From positions 930,001 through 994,000 of the forward strand of contig NZ_CP094516.1 in assembly GCF_029909975.1 (NCBI RefSeq): a DNA stretch of 64,000 bases, in the 5' to 3' direction. Under the pieces are notes generated by a model. It ran no database searches. It saw only the letters and a program-made list of their open reading frames with translations, and was not told the DNA's origin. The translations under genes and the position numbers were made by a program. Positions 1 through 10,186 of the stretch are shown one piece after another; position 1 is the first letter of the stretch, and every line of letters starts with the position of its first letter. The stretch is from Bradyrhizobium sp. ISRA430. GTDB lineage: Bacteria; Pseudomonadota; Alphaproteobacteria; Rhizobiales; Xanthobacteraceae.

Positions 1-1
1 G

Positions 2-556
2 GAGGAGGCCTTCGTTGCGAAACGTTTCGACGTCCGAAGTGCACTGACCCAACTCGCCGCAAGCGGGATGGTGACCCATGTCGAAAATCGTGGGTACCGG
101 GTCGCACAACCCGACCTGAATGTGGTTCGCGAGATATTGGAGATCCGCATGTTGCTGGAGGTTGAAGCGGCAACGCAGGCGTTACCGAATATCGGCCCCA
201 TCGAATTTGGAAAAATCAAGCAAGCCCAGAAACTCTTTGAAGATGCTGTGGCGCGCGGCAGCAAAGCGGACCAAGCAAATACTAACGCAGCCTTTCACGA
301 CGAGATCTATCGCCATGCAGCAAACCAATCGCTCGCCAGGCTCATCGTCGAAATCCGAAATCGCGCCAGACCAGGACCGATCGCCTTGTGGCCGTCGAAT
401 GCCGAGTTGCAAAGAAGTGCTGCACACCACGTCGAGATTGTCGATGCGATCGAGTCTCGCGATCTCGCTGCACTCATTGCAGCAGTGCGGCGCCACATTG
501 CCGAATCCGGCGCCAACTATCCGGCGCGCGATCACAGTCCGACCAAGAAGACCTGA
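2..556 (+). CDS. GntR/FadR-family transcriptional regulator (5' end outside window)
   Basis: The frame is open from the first bases, so the gene starts upstream of the window; an internal ATG at 68 is not the true start. The visible N-terminus (KRFDVRSALTQLAASGMV, then VENRGYRV) is the recognition half of a winged-helix GntR DNA-binding domain. The rest is an FCD ligand-binding domain, with the helical core RMLLEVEAATQAL and a candidate metal or ligand site in FHDEIYRHAAN and the later HHVEIVDAIE. FCD regulators usually repress catabolic genes for organic acids or sugars; the ligand cannot be told from this fragment. The target genes probably lie upstream, outside the window. Confidence 0.88.
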   Translation, partial: EEAFVAKRFDVRSALTQLAASGMVTHVENRGYRVAQPDLNVVREILEIRMLLEVEAATQALPNIGPIEFGKIKQAQKLFEDAVARGSKADQANTNAAFHDEIYRHAANQSLARLIVEIRNRARPGPIALWPSNAELQRSAAHHVEIVDAIESRDLAALIAAVRRHIAESGANYPARDHSPTKKT

Positions 557-659
557 GCAACCTTCGATTAAATTAATGGAGAGAGAGCTGAGGTGTGCTC
601 CCGTTGGTTTGACGCAAGTTTTGGCGTGGCGCGCTGATTCAATCCGTGCCTGAAAGAAA

Positions 660-1121
660 CTAACCCCGCCCGCGATAGGGCGCGACGCCCTGCTCGGGTA
701 CCCAGAGGCCCCTTGGCACGCGGCCGGTCTGCCAGAATACGTCGATCGGAATGCCGCCGCGCGGGTACCAGTAGCCGCCGATGCGCAGCCATTTTGGCTT
801 GATCTCGGAGGCGATGCGCTTGCCGATCATCACGGTGCAATCCTCGTGGAAGGCGCCGTGATTGCGAAAGCTCGCGATGTAGAGTTTGAGCGACTTCGAC
901 TCCAGCAGCCACGCGCCCGGTGCGTAATCGATCATCAGATGCGCGAAATCCGGCTGGCCCGTGACCGGGCAGAGCGAGGTGAATTCCGGCACGGTGAAGC
1001 GCACCAGATAGTCCGTACCCTTTTGCGGATTGGGCACGCGGTCGAGCTGGGCTTCTTCCGGTGTGTGCGGCCACTCGACCGCGCGGCCGAGCTGGAGAGA
1101 TTTTTTCGCCATCGTCGTCAT
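660..1121 (-). CDS. queF: NADPH-dependent 7-cyano-7-deazaguanine reductase (QueF)
   Basis: Reduces preQ0 to preQ1 in queuosine tRNA modification. The 153-residue protein is the short, single-domain type I form. Visible family features are the nucleophilic Cys51 in [12 protein letters not shown], Asp58 in the same motif, the QueF signature ESKSLKLY (residues 74-81), and FHEDC further on. A second start, MAKKSLQ (about 1112), is equally possible. Its stop lies close to the end of the plus-strand GntR gene, so the two are convergent. The neighbouring minus-strand gene (1162-2139) reads in the same direction 40 bp upstream, so they may be cotranscribed, though no functional link is known. Confidence 0.95.
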   Translation of the reverse strand: MTTMAKKSLQLGRAVEWPHTPEEAQLDRVPNPQKGTDYLVRFTVPEFTSLCPVTGQPDFAHLMIDYAPGAWLLESKSLKLYIASFRNHGAFHEDCTVMIGKRIASEIKPKWLRIGGYWYPRGGIPIDVFWQTGRVPRGLWVPEQGVAPYRGRG

Positions 1122-1161
1122 CCTTTTGCGGATGTCGGGATGGACGCAATTGTGGCCGTCG

Positions 1162-2139
1162 TCAACCGGCGGCGATGGTCTGGATCATGACGATCCGGTC
1201 GTTGCCGGATTCGCAGCCCCACAGCTCGCCCGGCCGGCCGTCGAGCTGACGGACATTGGCATTCGCCTTGTCGCTGGCGAACACGTTGAACTGCTCGCTC
1301 GCCGGATCAAACCGGAGAATCGCGTTCGCCGAGAAGTCGGTCAGCCAGACCTTGTCCTTGTCGTCGACATAGACCGCGTAGGTGCGGGGGCGCTCGCCCG
1401 GCAGCTTCCAGCTCTTCCATGAGCCGTCGGCGGGATCGTGCACCGACACATGCCCGCTGTTCCACTCGCTGACCCAGATCCGGCTCTTCGAATCCGACCA
1501 GACGCGCCGTGCCCCCTGGTTCGGCGTCGGCGGCTCGACGACATGAGCATTGCCGGTGGCCGGATCGATCTTGGCGATATAGCTCCCCGCAAGCGAGGCG
1601 TACCAGATGTCACCCTTGGGCGTGGCCGTGATGCCGTAGGGACCGACGCCCTTCGGCGCCTTGAACACGCTCATCTCGCCGGACTTCGGCGCGAGGCGGC
1701 CGTAGTAACCGGATTGTCCGGTGAACCAGTAGGTCCCGGACTTGTCGAACACGCCGGTGTTGAGATTGGCGGAAGCGAATTTCTCAGGCAGGCGGAACAA
1801 CGTGACCTTGAGGTCGCTAGGGTCGACACGCGCGATCGCGTTCTGGCCGCCCTCAGTGATCCACGGCGCGCCGTCGGGACCGATCGTCACGCCGTGGGGC
1901 GCTGCGCCTTGTCCGAGGCTGACGGTCTCGTACGAGCCATCCTTCGGATCGAGCCTGCCGAGCATGCCCTTGCCTTGTGCGGTGAACCAGATGCGGCCAT
2001 CGGGCGCCGGCGTGAGATCGTGCAGGCCGATGCCGGGGCTGATGGGGAAATATTTCGTCCGGAACGGGGCCTCTTGGGCAAAACTTGGGCGAACCGTGAG
2101 AAGGGCGACACTCGAGGCAAGAAACTGGCGACGATTCAT
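1162..2139 (-). CDS. Exported streptogramin lyase-like (Vgb) beta-propeller protein
   Basis: 325 residues beginning with a Tat-like or Sec signal ([14 protein letters not shown], cut probably after SFAQ). The mature part is a run of about 40-residue blades with the pattern '[19 protein letters not shown]' and '[18 protein letters not shown]', as in virginiamycin B lyase and NHL/SMP-30-type propellers. Vgb enzymes linearise type B streptogramins, but most environmental homologues have no shown antibiotic activity, so the substrate is left open. Divergent from eno, with a 177 bp shared upstream region. The fold call is firm; the enzyme activity is not. Confidence 0.82.
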   Translation of the reverse strand: MNRRQFLASSVALLTVRPSFAQEAPFRTKYFPISPGIGLHDLTPAPDGRIWFTAQGKGMLGRLDPKDGSYETVSLGQGAAPHGVTIGPDGAPWITEGGQNAIARVDPSDLKVTLFRLPEKFASANLNTGVFDKSGTYWFTGQSGYYGRLAPKSGEMSVFKAPKGVGPYGITATPKGDIWYASLAGSYIAKIDPATGNAHVVEPPTPNQGARRVWSDSKSRIWVSEWNSGHVSVHDPADGSWKSWKLPGERPRTYAVYVDDKDKVWLTDFSANAILRFDPASEQFNVFASDKANANVRQLDGRPGELWGCESGNDRIVMIQTIAAG

Positions 2140-2166
2140 GGCGTTACCCCGACTGTTTCAGATTGA

Positions 2167-3600
<1,434 letters not shown>

Positions 3601-3633
3601 GCCGGCGCTTTGACAGAACACGGGAGGATCGAC

Positions 3634-4773
3634 ATGAGCGACGGCAAGACCGGACTGCAACTGCGTTCGCTGATCAAGGCGAGCGGTGAGCTGGAAATCT
3701 CGCTCGTCGACGTGCCGACCCCCGAACCCGCCGCGGACGAGGTCGTCGTCCGCGTCGAGGCGACGCCGATCAACCCGTCCGACCTCGGCCTGCTCGTCGG
3801 CGCCGCCGACATGAGCACGGCCAAGGCCTCGGGTACGAAAGCTTCGCCCGTGATCACCGCACAGGTGCCCGCAGCCGCGCTGCGGGCGATGGCAGGCCGG
3901 CTCGACCAGTCCATGCCGGTCGGCAATGAGGGCGCCGGCGTCGTCATCAGGACCGGCTCGTCGGATGCTCCGAAAGCGCTGATGGGCAAGACGGTGGCGA
4001 TGATCGGCGGCGCGATGTACGCGCAATATCGCACGCTGAAGGTGAGGGAGTGTCTGCCGCTGCCGGCCGGCACGACGCCCGCCGAAGGCGCATCCTGCTT
4101 CGTCAATCCACTCACAGCGCTCGGCATGACCGAGACCATGCGTCGCGAAGGCCACAAGGCGCTGGTGCACACCGCGGCTGCCTCCAATCTCGGGCAGATG
4201 CTGAACAAGATCTGCCTCAAGGACGGCATCCCGCTCGTCAACATCGTGCGCAGCAAAGAGCAGGCGGACATCCTGAAGAAGATCGGCGCAAAGCATGTCG
4301 TCGACTCCACCTCGCCGAGCTTTCTTGGCGATCTCACCGACGCGCTGGTCGAGACCGGCGCCACCATCGCCTTCGACGCCATCGGCGGCGGCAAGCTCGC
4401 CGGTGACATCCTCAATTGCATGGAAGCCGCGATCAACAAGACCGCGAAAGAATATAGCCGCTACGGCTCCAACGTGCACAAGCAGGTCTATGTCTACGGC
4501 GCGCTCGACACGCGACCGATCGAACTGCCGCGCGGCTTCGGCATGGCCTGGGGCGTCGGCGGCTGGCTGCTGTTTCCGTTCCTGATGAAGATCGGGCAGG
4601 CCGATGCCGCCAAGCTGCGTCAGCGCGTGGTCGACGAATTGAAGACCACCTTTGCCAGCCACTACACCAGGGTGGTCTCGCTCCAGGAAGCGCTCGATCC
4701 GGCCAACATCGCCGTGTACGCCAAACGGGCTACCGGCGAAAAATTCCTCATCAACCCAAATAAATCTTCGTGA
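3634..4773 (+). CDS. Zinc-type alcohol dehydrogenase-like (MDR) oxidoreductase
   Basis: 379 residues with a GroES-like N-terminal half (EISLVDVPTPEPAADEVVVR, INPSDLGLL) and a Rossmann-type C-terminal half (HTAAASNLGQML, AFDAIGGGKLA). The phrase VGNEGAGVV matches quinone-oxidoreductase-like MDR proteins. I see no catalytic GHE zinc motif nor the structural four-cysteine lobe, so it is likely a zinc-independent NAD(P)H oxidoreductase. ATG at 3634 is preferred over an in-frame TTG at 3610 because GGGAGG lies 7 bases upstream. It follows eno by 33 bp and is probably read through from it. Substrate unknown. Confidence 0.85.
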   Translation: MSDGKTGLQLRSLIKASGELEISLVDVPTPEPAADEVVVRVEATPINPSDLGLLVGAADMSTAKASGTKASPVITAQVPAAALRAMAGRLDQSMPVGNEGAGVVIRTGSSDAPKALMGKTVAMIGGAMYAQYRTLKVRECLPLPAGTTPAEGASCFVNPLTALGMTETMRREGHKALVHTAAASNLGQMLNKICLKDGIPLVNIVRSKEQADILKKIGAKHVVDSTSPSFLGDLTDALVETGATIAFDAIGGGKLAGDILNCMEAAINKTAKEYSRYGSNVHKQVYVYGALDTRPIELPRGFGMAWGVGGWLLFPFLMKIGQADAAKLRQRVVDELKTTFASHYTRVVSLQEALDPANIAVYAKRATGEKFLINPNKSS

Positions 4774-4881
4774 TGTGCTAGGGCACGTCGCCCAAAGAAG
4801 GTCTTGCCTTCTGAGCGAAGCGGGAGAACATTCGCGCCGCAATTGAAAGCGGGACAAACCGCACGCAAAGGGGACATCTCC

Positions 4882-5877
4882 ATGACAGATCTCAATCGCC
4901 GCCACTTGCTCGCGGGCGCGGCCGCCGTCGGCGCGGCTGCCGTGACCGGACTGGGACCGACCGTTGCCAATGGCGCAGTGCCGCAAAGCGGAGCACAGGC
5001 GCCGGGCTTCTACCGCTACAAGATCGGCAGCTTCGAATGCACCTCGATCAACGACGGCGCGCGCAGCTTCCCGATGCCCGACAAGTTCGTCGTCAACGTT
5101 CCGAAGGAAGAGGCGCTCGCCGCCGCCGATGCCGCCTACATGCCGAAGGGCATGGTCACGATCCCGTTCAATCCGCAGCTCATCAACACCGGCTCCAAGC
5201 TGGTGCTGATCGACAGCGGCAACGGCGTTGCGAATTTCGAGGCGAGCAAGGGCGCGGTCGGCCGTACCCTGCAGAACCTCGCGGCCGCCGGCGTCGATCC
5301 CAAGAGCATCGACATCGTGTTGCTGTCGCATCTGCATCCCGACCATACCAACGGCATCCGTTTGGCCGACGGCTCGCTTGCCTTCCCGAATGCGGAGATC
5401 ATGGTGCCGGCGAAGGACTGGGAGTTTTGGGCCAGCGAGGAGAACGCGGGCAAGGCCTCCAGCGACATGATGAAGAACTACTTCGCGAACGTGAAGAAGA
5501 CGTTCGCCGGGCTCGAGTCGAAGGTGACGAAGTACGAATGGGGCAAGGAAGTTGCGCCCGGCATCACCTCGATCGCGACGCCCGGCCATACGCCTGGCCA
5601 CACCTCGTTCGCGGTTGCCTCGGGCAACGCGAAAGTGCTGATCCAGTCCGACGTCACCAACATTCCGGAGCTGTTCCTGCGCAATCCGGATTGGCACGTG
5701 GCATTCGACACTGATGCAGCGCTGGCGCAGGAGACCCGCCACAAGTTCTACGACATGGCGGCGGCGGAGAAGGCGACTGTGGTCGGCTTCCACTTCACCT
5801 TCCCCTCGGTCGGCCATGTCGAGAAAGACGGCGCGAAATATCGCCTGATCCCGTCGGCCTGGAATCCGACGATCTGA
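4882..5877 (+). CDS. Tat-exported metallo-beta-lactamase-fold hydrolase
   Basis: 331 residues. The start at 4882 has a purine-rich site (AAAGGGGA) upstream and gives a Tat signal, NRRHLLAGAAAVGAAAV, implying export of a folded, metal-loaded enzyme. The zinc motif HLHPDHTNG is intact, followed by TPGHTPGHTSF (third histidine ligand) and SDVTNIPEL (bridging Asp), and a late histidine in VGFHFTFPSVG. This set is typical of lactonase- or glyoxalase-II-like MBL proteins. The substrate is unknown; quorum-quenching lactonases such as AiiA/YtnP are one relative. The gene is followed by a strong terminator. Confidence 0.88.
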   Translation: MTDLNRRHLLAGAAAVGAAAVTGLGPTVANGAVPQSGAQAPGFYRYKIGSFECTSINDGARSFPMPDKFVVNVPKEEALAAADAAYMPKGMVTIPFNPQLINTGSKLVLIDSGNGVANFEASKGAVGRTLQNLAAAGVDPKSIDIVLLSHLHPDHTNGIRLADGSLAFPNAEIMVPAKDWEFWASEENAGKASSDMMKNYFANVKKTFAGLESKVTKYEWGKEVAPGITSIATPGHTPGHTSFAVASGNAKVLIQSDVTNIPELFLRNPDWHVAFDTDAALAQETRHKFYDMAAAEKATVVGFHFTFPSVGHVEKDGAKYRLIPSAWNPTI

Positions 5878-5897
5878 TCGCGCACGCCATCGGAAAC

Positions 5898-5930
5898 ATC
5901 AGGCCGCCTTCGGGCGGCCTGATTGTTTTG
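5898..5930 (+). terminator. Rho-independent terminator after the MBL-fold gene
   Basis: A perfect 11-bp stem (5898-5908 with 5913-5923) closes a TTCG tetraloop and runs straight into GATTGTTTTG. It ends the eno - oxidoreductase - MBL transcription unit 20 bp after the stop codon. Confidence 0.9.
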
Positions 5931-6050
5931 GGCAACAGTTCAATTCCGTGAACGCAGCGTTTCCAAATCGGCACGGTTCATGCACTTGCATCCACTGATG
6001 CAGCCGGATTAAGTGCGCGACTATCCCGCTGGAGATTAAGGACACAAACC

Positions 6051-6602
6051 ATGGCCTATCACATCGTCACGCTCGTCGGCAGCCTGCGCAAGGAAGGCTT
6101 TTCCATCAAGATCGCCAATGCCCTCGCCAAGCTTGCCCCGAGCTCGCTCTCGCTCGAAGTGGTGACGCCAGCGGGCATTTCCTTCTTCAACCAGGACCTC
6201 GAGGGCGCGCCGCCCGCCGACTGGCTGGCCTTCCGTGAAAAGCTCCAGAAGTCGAACGGCGTGCTGTTTGTCACCCCCGAATACAACCGCTCGATCCCGG
6301 GCGTGCTGAAGAACGCCATCGATGTCGCCTCGCGGCCCTATGGCAAGAGCTCCTTCAACGGCAAGCCGGCTGGCATCATCTCCAACTCGCCGGGTCCGCT
6401 CGGTGGTGTCAGCGCAGCCAAGCATCTCCAGAACATCCTGCCCGGCATTGCCGGCCCGATCCTCCAGCAGCCGGAGATTTACCTGAACGGCGTCGGCGAC
6501 GCCTTCGATGCCGCGGGCAACCTGACCAAGGACTCCCTGAAGACCGTCCTGCAGCAGTACCTCGACGCCTTCGCCGCGCACGTCGCGAAGAACCAGGGCT
6601 GA
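6051..6602 (+). CDS. NADPH-dependent FMN reductase (flavodoxin-like quinone/chromate reductase family)
   Basis: 183 residues of the flavodoxin-like NADPH_FMN_red family. The phosphate-binding loop is LVGSLRKEGFSIKIANAL (residues 8-25); the family motif TPEYNRSIPGVLKNAIDVASR is at about 76-96. Relatives (ChrR, YieF, azoreductases) carry out two-electron reduction of quinones, azo dyes or chromate and protect against redox cycling. The gene stands alone with its own 170 bp leader. That leader contains a small palindrome (TGCATC-N4-GATGCA, 5987-6002) that could be an operator. Physiological substrate unknown. Confidence 0.9.
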   Translation: MAYHIVTLVGSLRKEGFSIKIANALAKLAPSSLSLEVVTPAGISFFNQDLEGAPPADWLAFREKLQKSNGVLFVTPEYNRSIPGVLKNAIDVASRPYGKSSFNGKPAGIISNSPGPLGGVSAAKHLQNILPGIAGPILQQPEIYLNGVGDAFDAAGNLTKDSLKTVLQQYLDAFAAHVAKNQG

Positions 6603-6630
6603 CGTAAACACTGCCCGCAACATCGTAGGT

Positions 6631-6736
6631 CCTCATCCTGAGGAGACCGCGAAGCGGTCATCTCGAAGGATGGCCGCGGGAGACAGCCGGGCCTTCATGG
6701 TTCGAGACGGCGCTTCGCGCCTCCTCGCCATGAGGG
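6631..6736. repeat. Mirrored intergenic repeat, family 1, copy A
   Basis: About 106 bp opening with CCTCATCCTGAGGAG and closing with CTCCTCGCCATGAGG. Inside are two further hairpins (ACCGCGAAGCGGT; GGCGCTTCGCGCC) and the halves TCTCGAAGGATGG and CCTTCATGGTTCGAGA. This composite-palindrome layout is a REP/BIME-like element common in Bradyrhizobium intergenic DNA. It fills most of the 215 bp between the FMN reductase and ftsB-like genes. Confidence 0.85.
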
Positions 6737-6817
6737 TCTGGTCGCGTGGTCGGGCAGGGGTAGGCCAGCAAGCTGGAATTAGCACTCCCTTAACCAACCT
6801 GTCCCATCTTGCCGGAC

Positions 6818-7135
6818 ATGGTCTCCCGCGCGCGCCTGAAGTCGATCCTGACCGGCCTTGCTCTCTACACGATGGCGGCCGCCATCGTCGGCTATTTCGG
6901 CATCAATGCCTATACCGGCAAGTACGGCCTGAACGCGCGCCAGGAGCTCGACCAGGAGATCATCGCGCTGACCAGCGAACTGGCGCAGCTCAAGCGCGAG
7001 CGCGCCAGGAGCGAGCAGCGCGTGTCACTGCTCCGCAGGGAAAAGATCGACCCGGATATGCTCGACGAGCGGGCGCGCTTCCAGCTCGACTACGTCAATC
7101 CGCATGATCTCGTTCGGATGAACCCGACGAACTGA
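6818..7135 (+). CDS. FtsB/DivIC-type septum formation initiator
   Basis: 105 residues. A single N-terminal membrane helix (about residues 8-30, ILTGLALYTMAAAIVGYFGI) is followed by a coiled coil (about 38-75, rich in E/L/R, with LAQLKRERARSEQRVSLLR). The C-terminus DERARFQLDYVNPHDLVRM is typical of alphaproteobacterial FtsB. These proteins bridge FtsL and FtsQ in the divisome. ATG at 6818 is preferred over TTG at 6809. The usual alphaproteobacterial order is eno - ftsB - pdhA; here repeats, a regulator and an aldehyde dehydrogenase separate ftsB from pdhA. Confidence 0.85.
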   Translation: MVSRARLKSILTGLALYTMAAAIVGYFGINAYTGKYGLNARQELDQEIIALTSELAQLKRERARSEQRVSLLRREKIDPDMLDERARFQLDYVNPHDLVRMNPTN

Positions 7136-7286
7136 CGCTTTCCGAAACTTCCGCAACTGGTGTCGAAAGTCGGCGTCGACTTCCGATAGCCTCGTACCGA
7201 AAGTCGTAAGGCGTTGTCGGATTGTCGCCTTGACGGCGGCGCGGCGCTGGGTTCATGGCATGGGCTGCGTGCAGGGCCGGCCAAGG

Positions 7287-7300
7287 TTGACGCAGATCAA
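7287..7300 (+). promoter_or_regulatory. FixK/FNR-type box upstream of the GAF-Fis regulator
   Basis: TTGACGCAGATCAA is a perfect match to the FNR/FixK consensus TTGA-N6-TCAA. Its centre (7293.5) is about 40 bp upstream of a plausible start point near 7334, the class II activation distance, and a weak -10 (TAGACT, 7322-7327) sits in the right place. It predicts induction of the downstream regulator at low oxygen by a FixK2-like protein. Confidence 0.7.
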
Positions 7301-7346
7301 TCGGGCTGTGCCGCCACCGCGTAGACTGTTCTCGGAGGAAACAGTG

Positions 7347-8306
7347 ATGAATGGGCCAATGTCCCGGCATCACGCGGCCCGCGTCGAGGCCGCCATCGTA
7401 TCAGGCCAGGCGGCCCGCTCCGCGCTCGTGGCCTCGTGGCGGCGCGCGTCCCGACTGCATCACCTCGATCCTGGCGGCCGCAGCCCGCCGCTGCGGCTGA
7501 GCGACGCCGAATTGCGCCAGGCGCGCGAGCGCATCGGGCCGCTTCTGGCGGCCGCGCAAGCCGCGATGGACCGGCTTTATCAGGCTGTGGGCGCAGCCGG
7601 CTGCTGCGTGCTGCTTGCCGACGGGAAGGGCGTGCCGGTCGACCGTCGCGGCACGCCGGCCGACGACGCGACGTTTCAATCCTGGGGCCTGTGGACCGGC
7701 GCGCTGTGGAGCGAGGAGCACGAGGGCACCAACGGCATCGGCACCTGCGTTGTCGAGCAGCGGCCGCTGACGATCGACCGCGACCAGCACTTCTTCACCC
7801 GCAATACGCTTCTGAGTTGCACCGCCGTTCCGATCTACGACCATAACGGGATGTTTGCCGGCGTACTCGACGTCTCCTCCTGCCGCGCCGACCGCACCGA
7901 CGCCATCTCCAGCCTGATCGCGCTTGCGGCGGGCGAAGCGGCAAAGCGCATCGAGGCCGATCTGTTTCGCCGCGCCTTTGCCCATGCCCGCATCCTGCTG
8001 ACGCCTGCCTCCGACGGCCAGGGCGGCGGTCTCGTCGCGGTCGATGCTGATGATCTCGTGATTGGCGCGACCCGATCCGCCCGGGTGGGACTCGGGATCG
8101 CGCCCGGTCGCCCGTTACGGCCGATGCCTGCGGCCGATCTTCTCGGCGGCGATACGGCGCACGATCATCTTGCCGGCGGTCAGCGCGCGGTGCTGCAGCG
8201 GGCGCTGCTGCGCGCGGGCGGCAATGTTTCGGCGGCCGCCAAGGCCCTCGGCGTCAGCCGTGCCACGCTGCATCGAAAGCTTAAGCGGTTTGAACTGAAG
8301 CACTAA
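7347..8306 (+). CDS. GAF-domain regulator with Fis-type HTH, lacking the AAA+ domain (AcoR-like)
   Basis: 319 residues. A GAF sensor occupies roughly residues 60-200 (GCCVLLADGKGVPVDRRG, the AcoR-like WSEEHEGTNGIGTCVVEQ, and FFTRNTLLSCTAVPIYDHNG). A Fis-type helix-turn-helix forms the C-terminus (RALLRAGGNVSAAAKALGVS, ATLHRKLKRFEL). AcoR-family activators normally have a sigma-54 AAA+ ATPase between these parts; no GAFTGA or Walker motif is present, so it cannot be a standard enhancer-binding protein. ATG at 7347 is chosen because GGAGGA lies 7 bases upstream. The following aldehyde dehydrogenase is its likely target. A FixK box precedes it. Confidence 0.85.
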   Translation: MNGPMSRHHAARVEAAIVSGQAARSALVASWRRASRLHHLDPGGRSPPLRLSDAELRQARERIGPLLAAAQAAMDRLYQAVGAAGCCVLLADGKGVPVDRRGTPADDATFQSWGLWTGALWSEEHEGTNGIGTCVVEQRPLTIDRDQHFFTRNTLLSCTAVPIYDHNGMFAGVLDVSSCRADRTDAISSLIALAAGEAAKRIEADLFRRAFAHARILLTPASDGQGGGLVAVDADDLVIGATRSARVGLGIAPGRPLRPMPAADLLGGDTAHDHLAGGQRAVLQRALLRAGGNVSAAAKALGVSRATLHRKLKRFELKH

Positions 8307-8337
8307 GCCCCAGTTCCTTTCCACGCACATAACTGAA

Positions 8338-8444
8338 CCCTCATGGTGAGGAGGCGCGAAGCGCCGTCTCGAACCATGAAAGGCCCCGCTGTCGCCCGCG
8401 GCCATCCTTCGAGGCGCCCAACGGGCGTGCTCCTCGGGATGAGG
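8338..8444. repeat. Mirrored intergenic repeat, family 1, copy B (opposite orientation to copy A)
   Basis: Begins CCCTCATGGTGAGGAGG and ends CTCCTCGGGATGAGG. Its left half is the reverse complement of the right half of the copy at 6631-6736, so the two copies face each other across the ftsB-like and GAF-Fis genes. It lies in the 307 bp gap before the aldehyde dehydrogenase; the rest of that gap holds the palindrome at 8468-8491 and the dehydrogenase leader. Confidence 0.85.
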
Positions 8445-8467
8445 CCGGGGTATCTTGTGGCCACGTC

Positions 8468-8491
8468 ACCTGTCGCAGAACTGCGACAGGT
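8468..8491. promoter_or_regulatory. Perfect palindrome, candidate operator of the aldehyde dehydrogenase gene
   Basis: ACCTGTCGCA and TGCGACAGGT form a perfect 10-bp inverted repeat around GAAC, about 120 bp upstream of the dehydrogenase ATG. Fis-type HTH regulators of the AcoR/NtrC kind bind such dyads upstream of promoters, and the gene immediately upstream encodes one. It has no T-tract, so a terminator for the regulator gene is less likely. Confidence 0.6.
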
Positions 8492-8613
8492 CGGCCTGAC
8501 CATCGCTTCCGCCCGGGCTGACAGGAAATCGCTCCCGCGAGATCGTCGGTGCAAGTCGCACAGGCGCAAACGCACGCGACGAATTGCGCAAACAGCAACA
8601 TCGGGAGTGATCA

Positions 8614-10131
8614 ATGAACAAGGTGGAATTCCTCAGCGTCACCAAAGTTCCCTTCGCCGCACGCTATGACAATTTCATCGGCGGCAAGTTCGTCGCGCCG
8701 ATCTCGGGGCGGTATTTCGACAACGCCTCGCCGGTGAATGGCCAAGTCGTCTGCAAGATCGCGCGCTCCGACCATCAAGACGTCGAGGTCGCGCTCGACG
8801 CTGCGCACGCCGCCAAGGCCGCCTGGGGCCGCACCAGCGCCGCCGGACGCGCCGCGATCCTGAACAAGATCGCCGACCGCATGGAGCAGAATCTCGAGCG
8901 CCTTGCGATCGCCGAGACCTGGGACAATGGCAAGCCGATCCGTGAGACCCGCGCTGCCGACCTGCCGCTCGCGATCGATCACTTCCGCTATTTCGCCGGC
9001 GTCGTGCGCGCCCAGGAAGGCTCGATCGGCGAGATCGATCACGACACCATCGCCTACCATTTCCATGAACCGCTCGGCGTCGTCGGCCAGATCATTCCCT
9101 GGAATTTCCCGTTGTTAATGGCGTGCTGGAAGCTTGCGCCGGCGCTCGCCGCCGGCAATTGCGTGGTGCTCAAGCCCGCCGAGCAGACGCCGGCCTCGAT
9201 CATGGTGTGGGCCGAGATCATCGGCGACCTTCTGCCGCCCGGCGTCCTCAACATCGTCAACGGCTTTGGCCTCGAAGCCGGCAAGCCGCTCGCCTCGAGC
9301 CCGCGGATCGCCAAGATCGCCTTCACCGGCGAGACCACGACGGGCCGGCTGATCATGCAATATGCCAGCCAGAACCTCATTCCCGTCACGCTCGAGCTCG
9401 GCGGCAAATCGCCGAACATCTTCTTCAAGGACGTGGCTGCAGAAGATGACGACTTCTTCGATAAGGCGATCGAAGGCTTTGTGATGTTTGCGCTCAATCA
9501 GGGCGAGGTCTGCACCTGTCCGAGCCGCGCGCTGATCCATGAGGATATCTACGACCGCTTCATGGAGCGGGCGTTAAAGCGTGTCGCTGCCATCAAGCAG
9601 GGCGATCCGCGCGAGGCCGATACGATGATCGGCGCCCAAGCCTCCGGCGAGCAGTTGGAGAAGATTCTGTCGTATATCGACATCGGCAGGAGCGAGGGCG
9701 CAAAGGTTTTGGCCGGCGGTGGCCGCGCCAGCCTGAGCGGCGATCTCGCCGGCGGCTACTACGTCCAGCCAACCGTATTCCAGGGTCACAACAAGATGCG
9801 GATCTTCCAGGAGGAGATCTTTGGGCCCGTCGTTTCGGTCACGACCTTCAAGACCGACGATGAGGCACTCGCGATCGCCAACGACACGCTCTACGGCCTT
9901 GGGGCCGGCGTCTGGAGCCGCGATGCCAACCGCTGCTACCGCTTCGGCCGCGCCATCCAGGCCGGTCGGGTCTGGACCAACTGCTATCACGCTTATCCCG
10001 CGCACGCAGCGTTTGGCGGCTACAAGCAGTCGGGCGTGGGGCGCGAGACCCACAAGATGATGCTCGATCACTACCAGCAGACCAAGAACCTGCTCGTCAG
10101 CTACAGCCCGAAGAAGCTCGGCTTCTTCTGA
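8614..10131 (+). CDS. NAD-dependent aldehyde dehydrogenase (ExaC/AcoD-type acetaldehyde dehydrogenase)
   Basis: 505 residues of the ALDH superfamily. Catalytic Cys300 is in [14 protein letters not shown] and the general base Glu261 in [14 protein letters not shown]. The Rossmann-region motif is [20 protein letters not shown], and the [10 protein letters not shown] and [12 protein letters not shown] loops are present. The double-Cys motif and the C-terminal [16 protein letters not shown] are typical of the ExaC/AcoD group that oxidises acetaldehyde and related short aldehydes during alcohol, acetoin or diol use. ATG at 8614 has CGGGAGTG upstream. Probably controlled by the GAF-Fis protein just upstream. 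Confidence 0.93.
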   Translation: MNKVEFLSVTKVPFAARYDNFIGGKFVAPISGRYFDNASPVNGQVVCKIARSDHQDVEVALDAAHAAKAAWGRTSAAGRAAILNKIADRMEQNLERLAIAETWDNGKPIRETRAADLPLAIDHFRYFAGVVRAQEGSIGEIDHDTIAYHFHEPLGVVGQIIPWNFPLLMACWKLAPALAAGNCVVLKPAEQTPASIMVWAEIIGDLLPPGVLNIVNGFGLEAGKPLASSPRIAKIAFTGETTTGRLIMQYASQNLIPVTLELGGKSPNIFFKDVAAEDDDFFDKAIEGFVMFALNQGEVCTCPSRALIHEDIYDRFMERALKRVAAIKQGDPREADTMIGAQASGEQLEKILSYIDIGRSEGAKVLAGGGRASLSGDLAGGYYVQPTVFQGHNKMRIFQEEIFGPVVSVTTFKTDDEALAIANDTLYGLGAGVWSRDANRCYRFGRAIQAGRVWTNCYHAYPAHAAFGGYKQSGVGRETHKMMLDHYQQTKNLLVSYSPKKLGFF

Positions 10132-10186
10132 CAAGGACTTGATCGGCAGAGCCGACAAGGACTTGATCGATCGGCGGAGCGGAGAG

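Noticed and set aside
5987..6002. Palindrome TGCATC-N4-GATGCA before the FMN reductase
   Set aside because: Six-bp arms are too short to separate from chance, and no regulator gene is adjacent; only mentioned in the gene entry.
8400..8613. Sigma-54 promoter for the aldehyde dehydrogenase
   Set aside because: No TGGCAC-N5-TTGC match at correct spacing; the nearest GG/GC pairs are misaligned.
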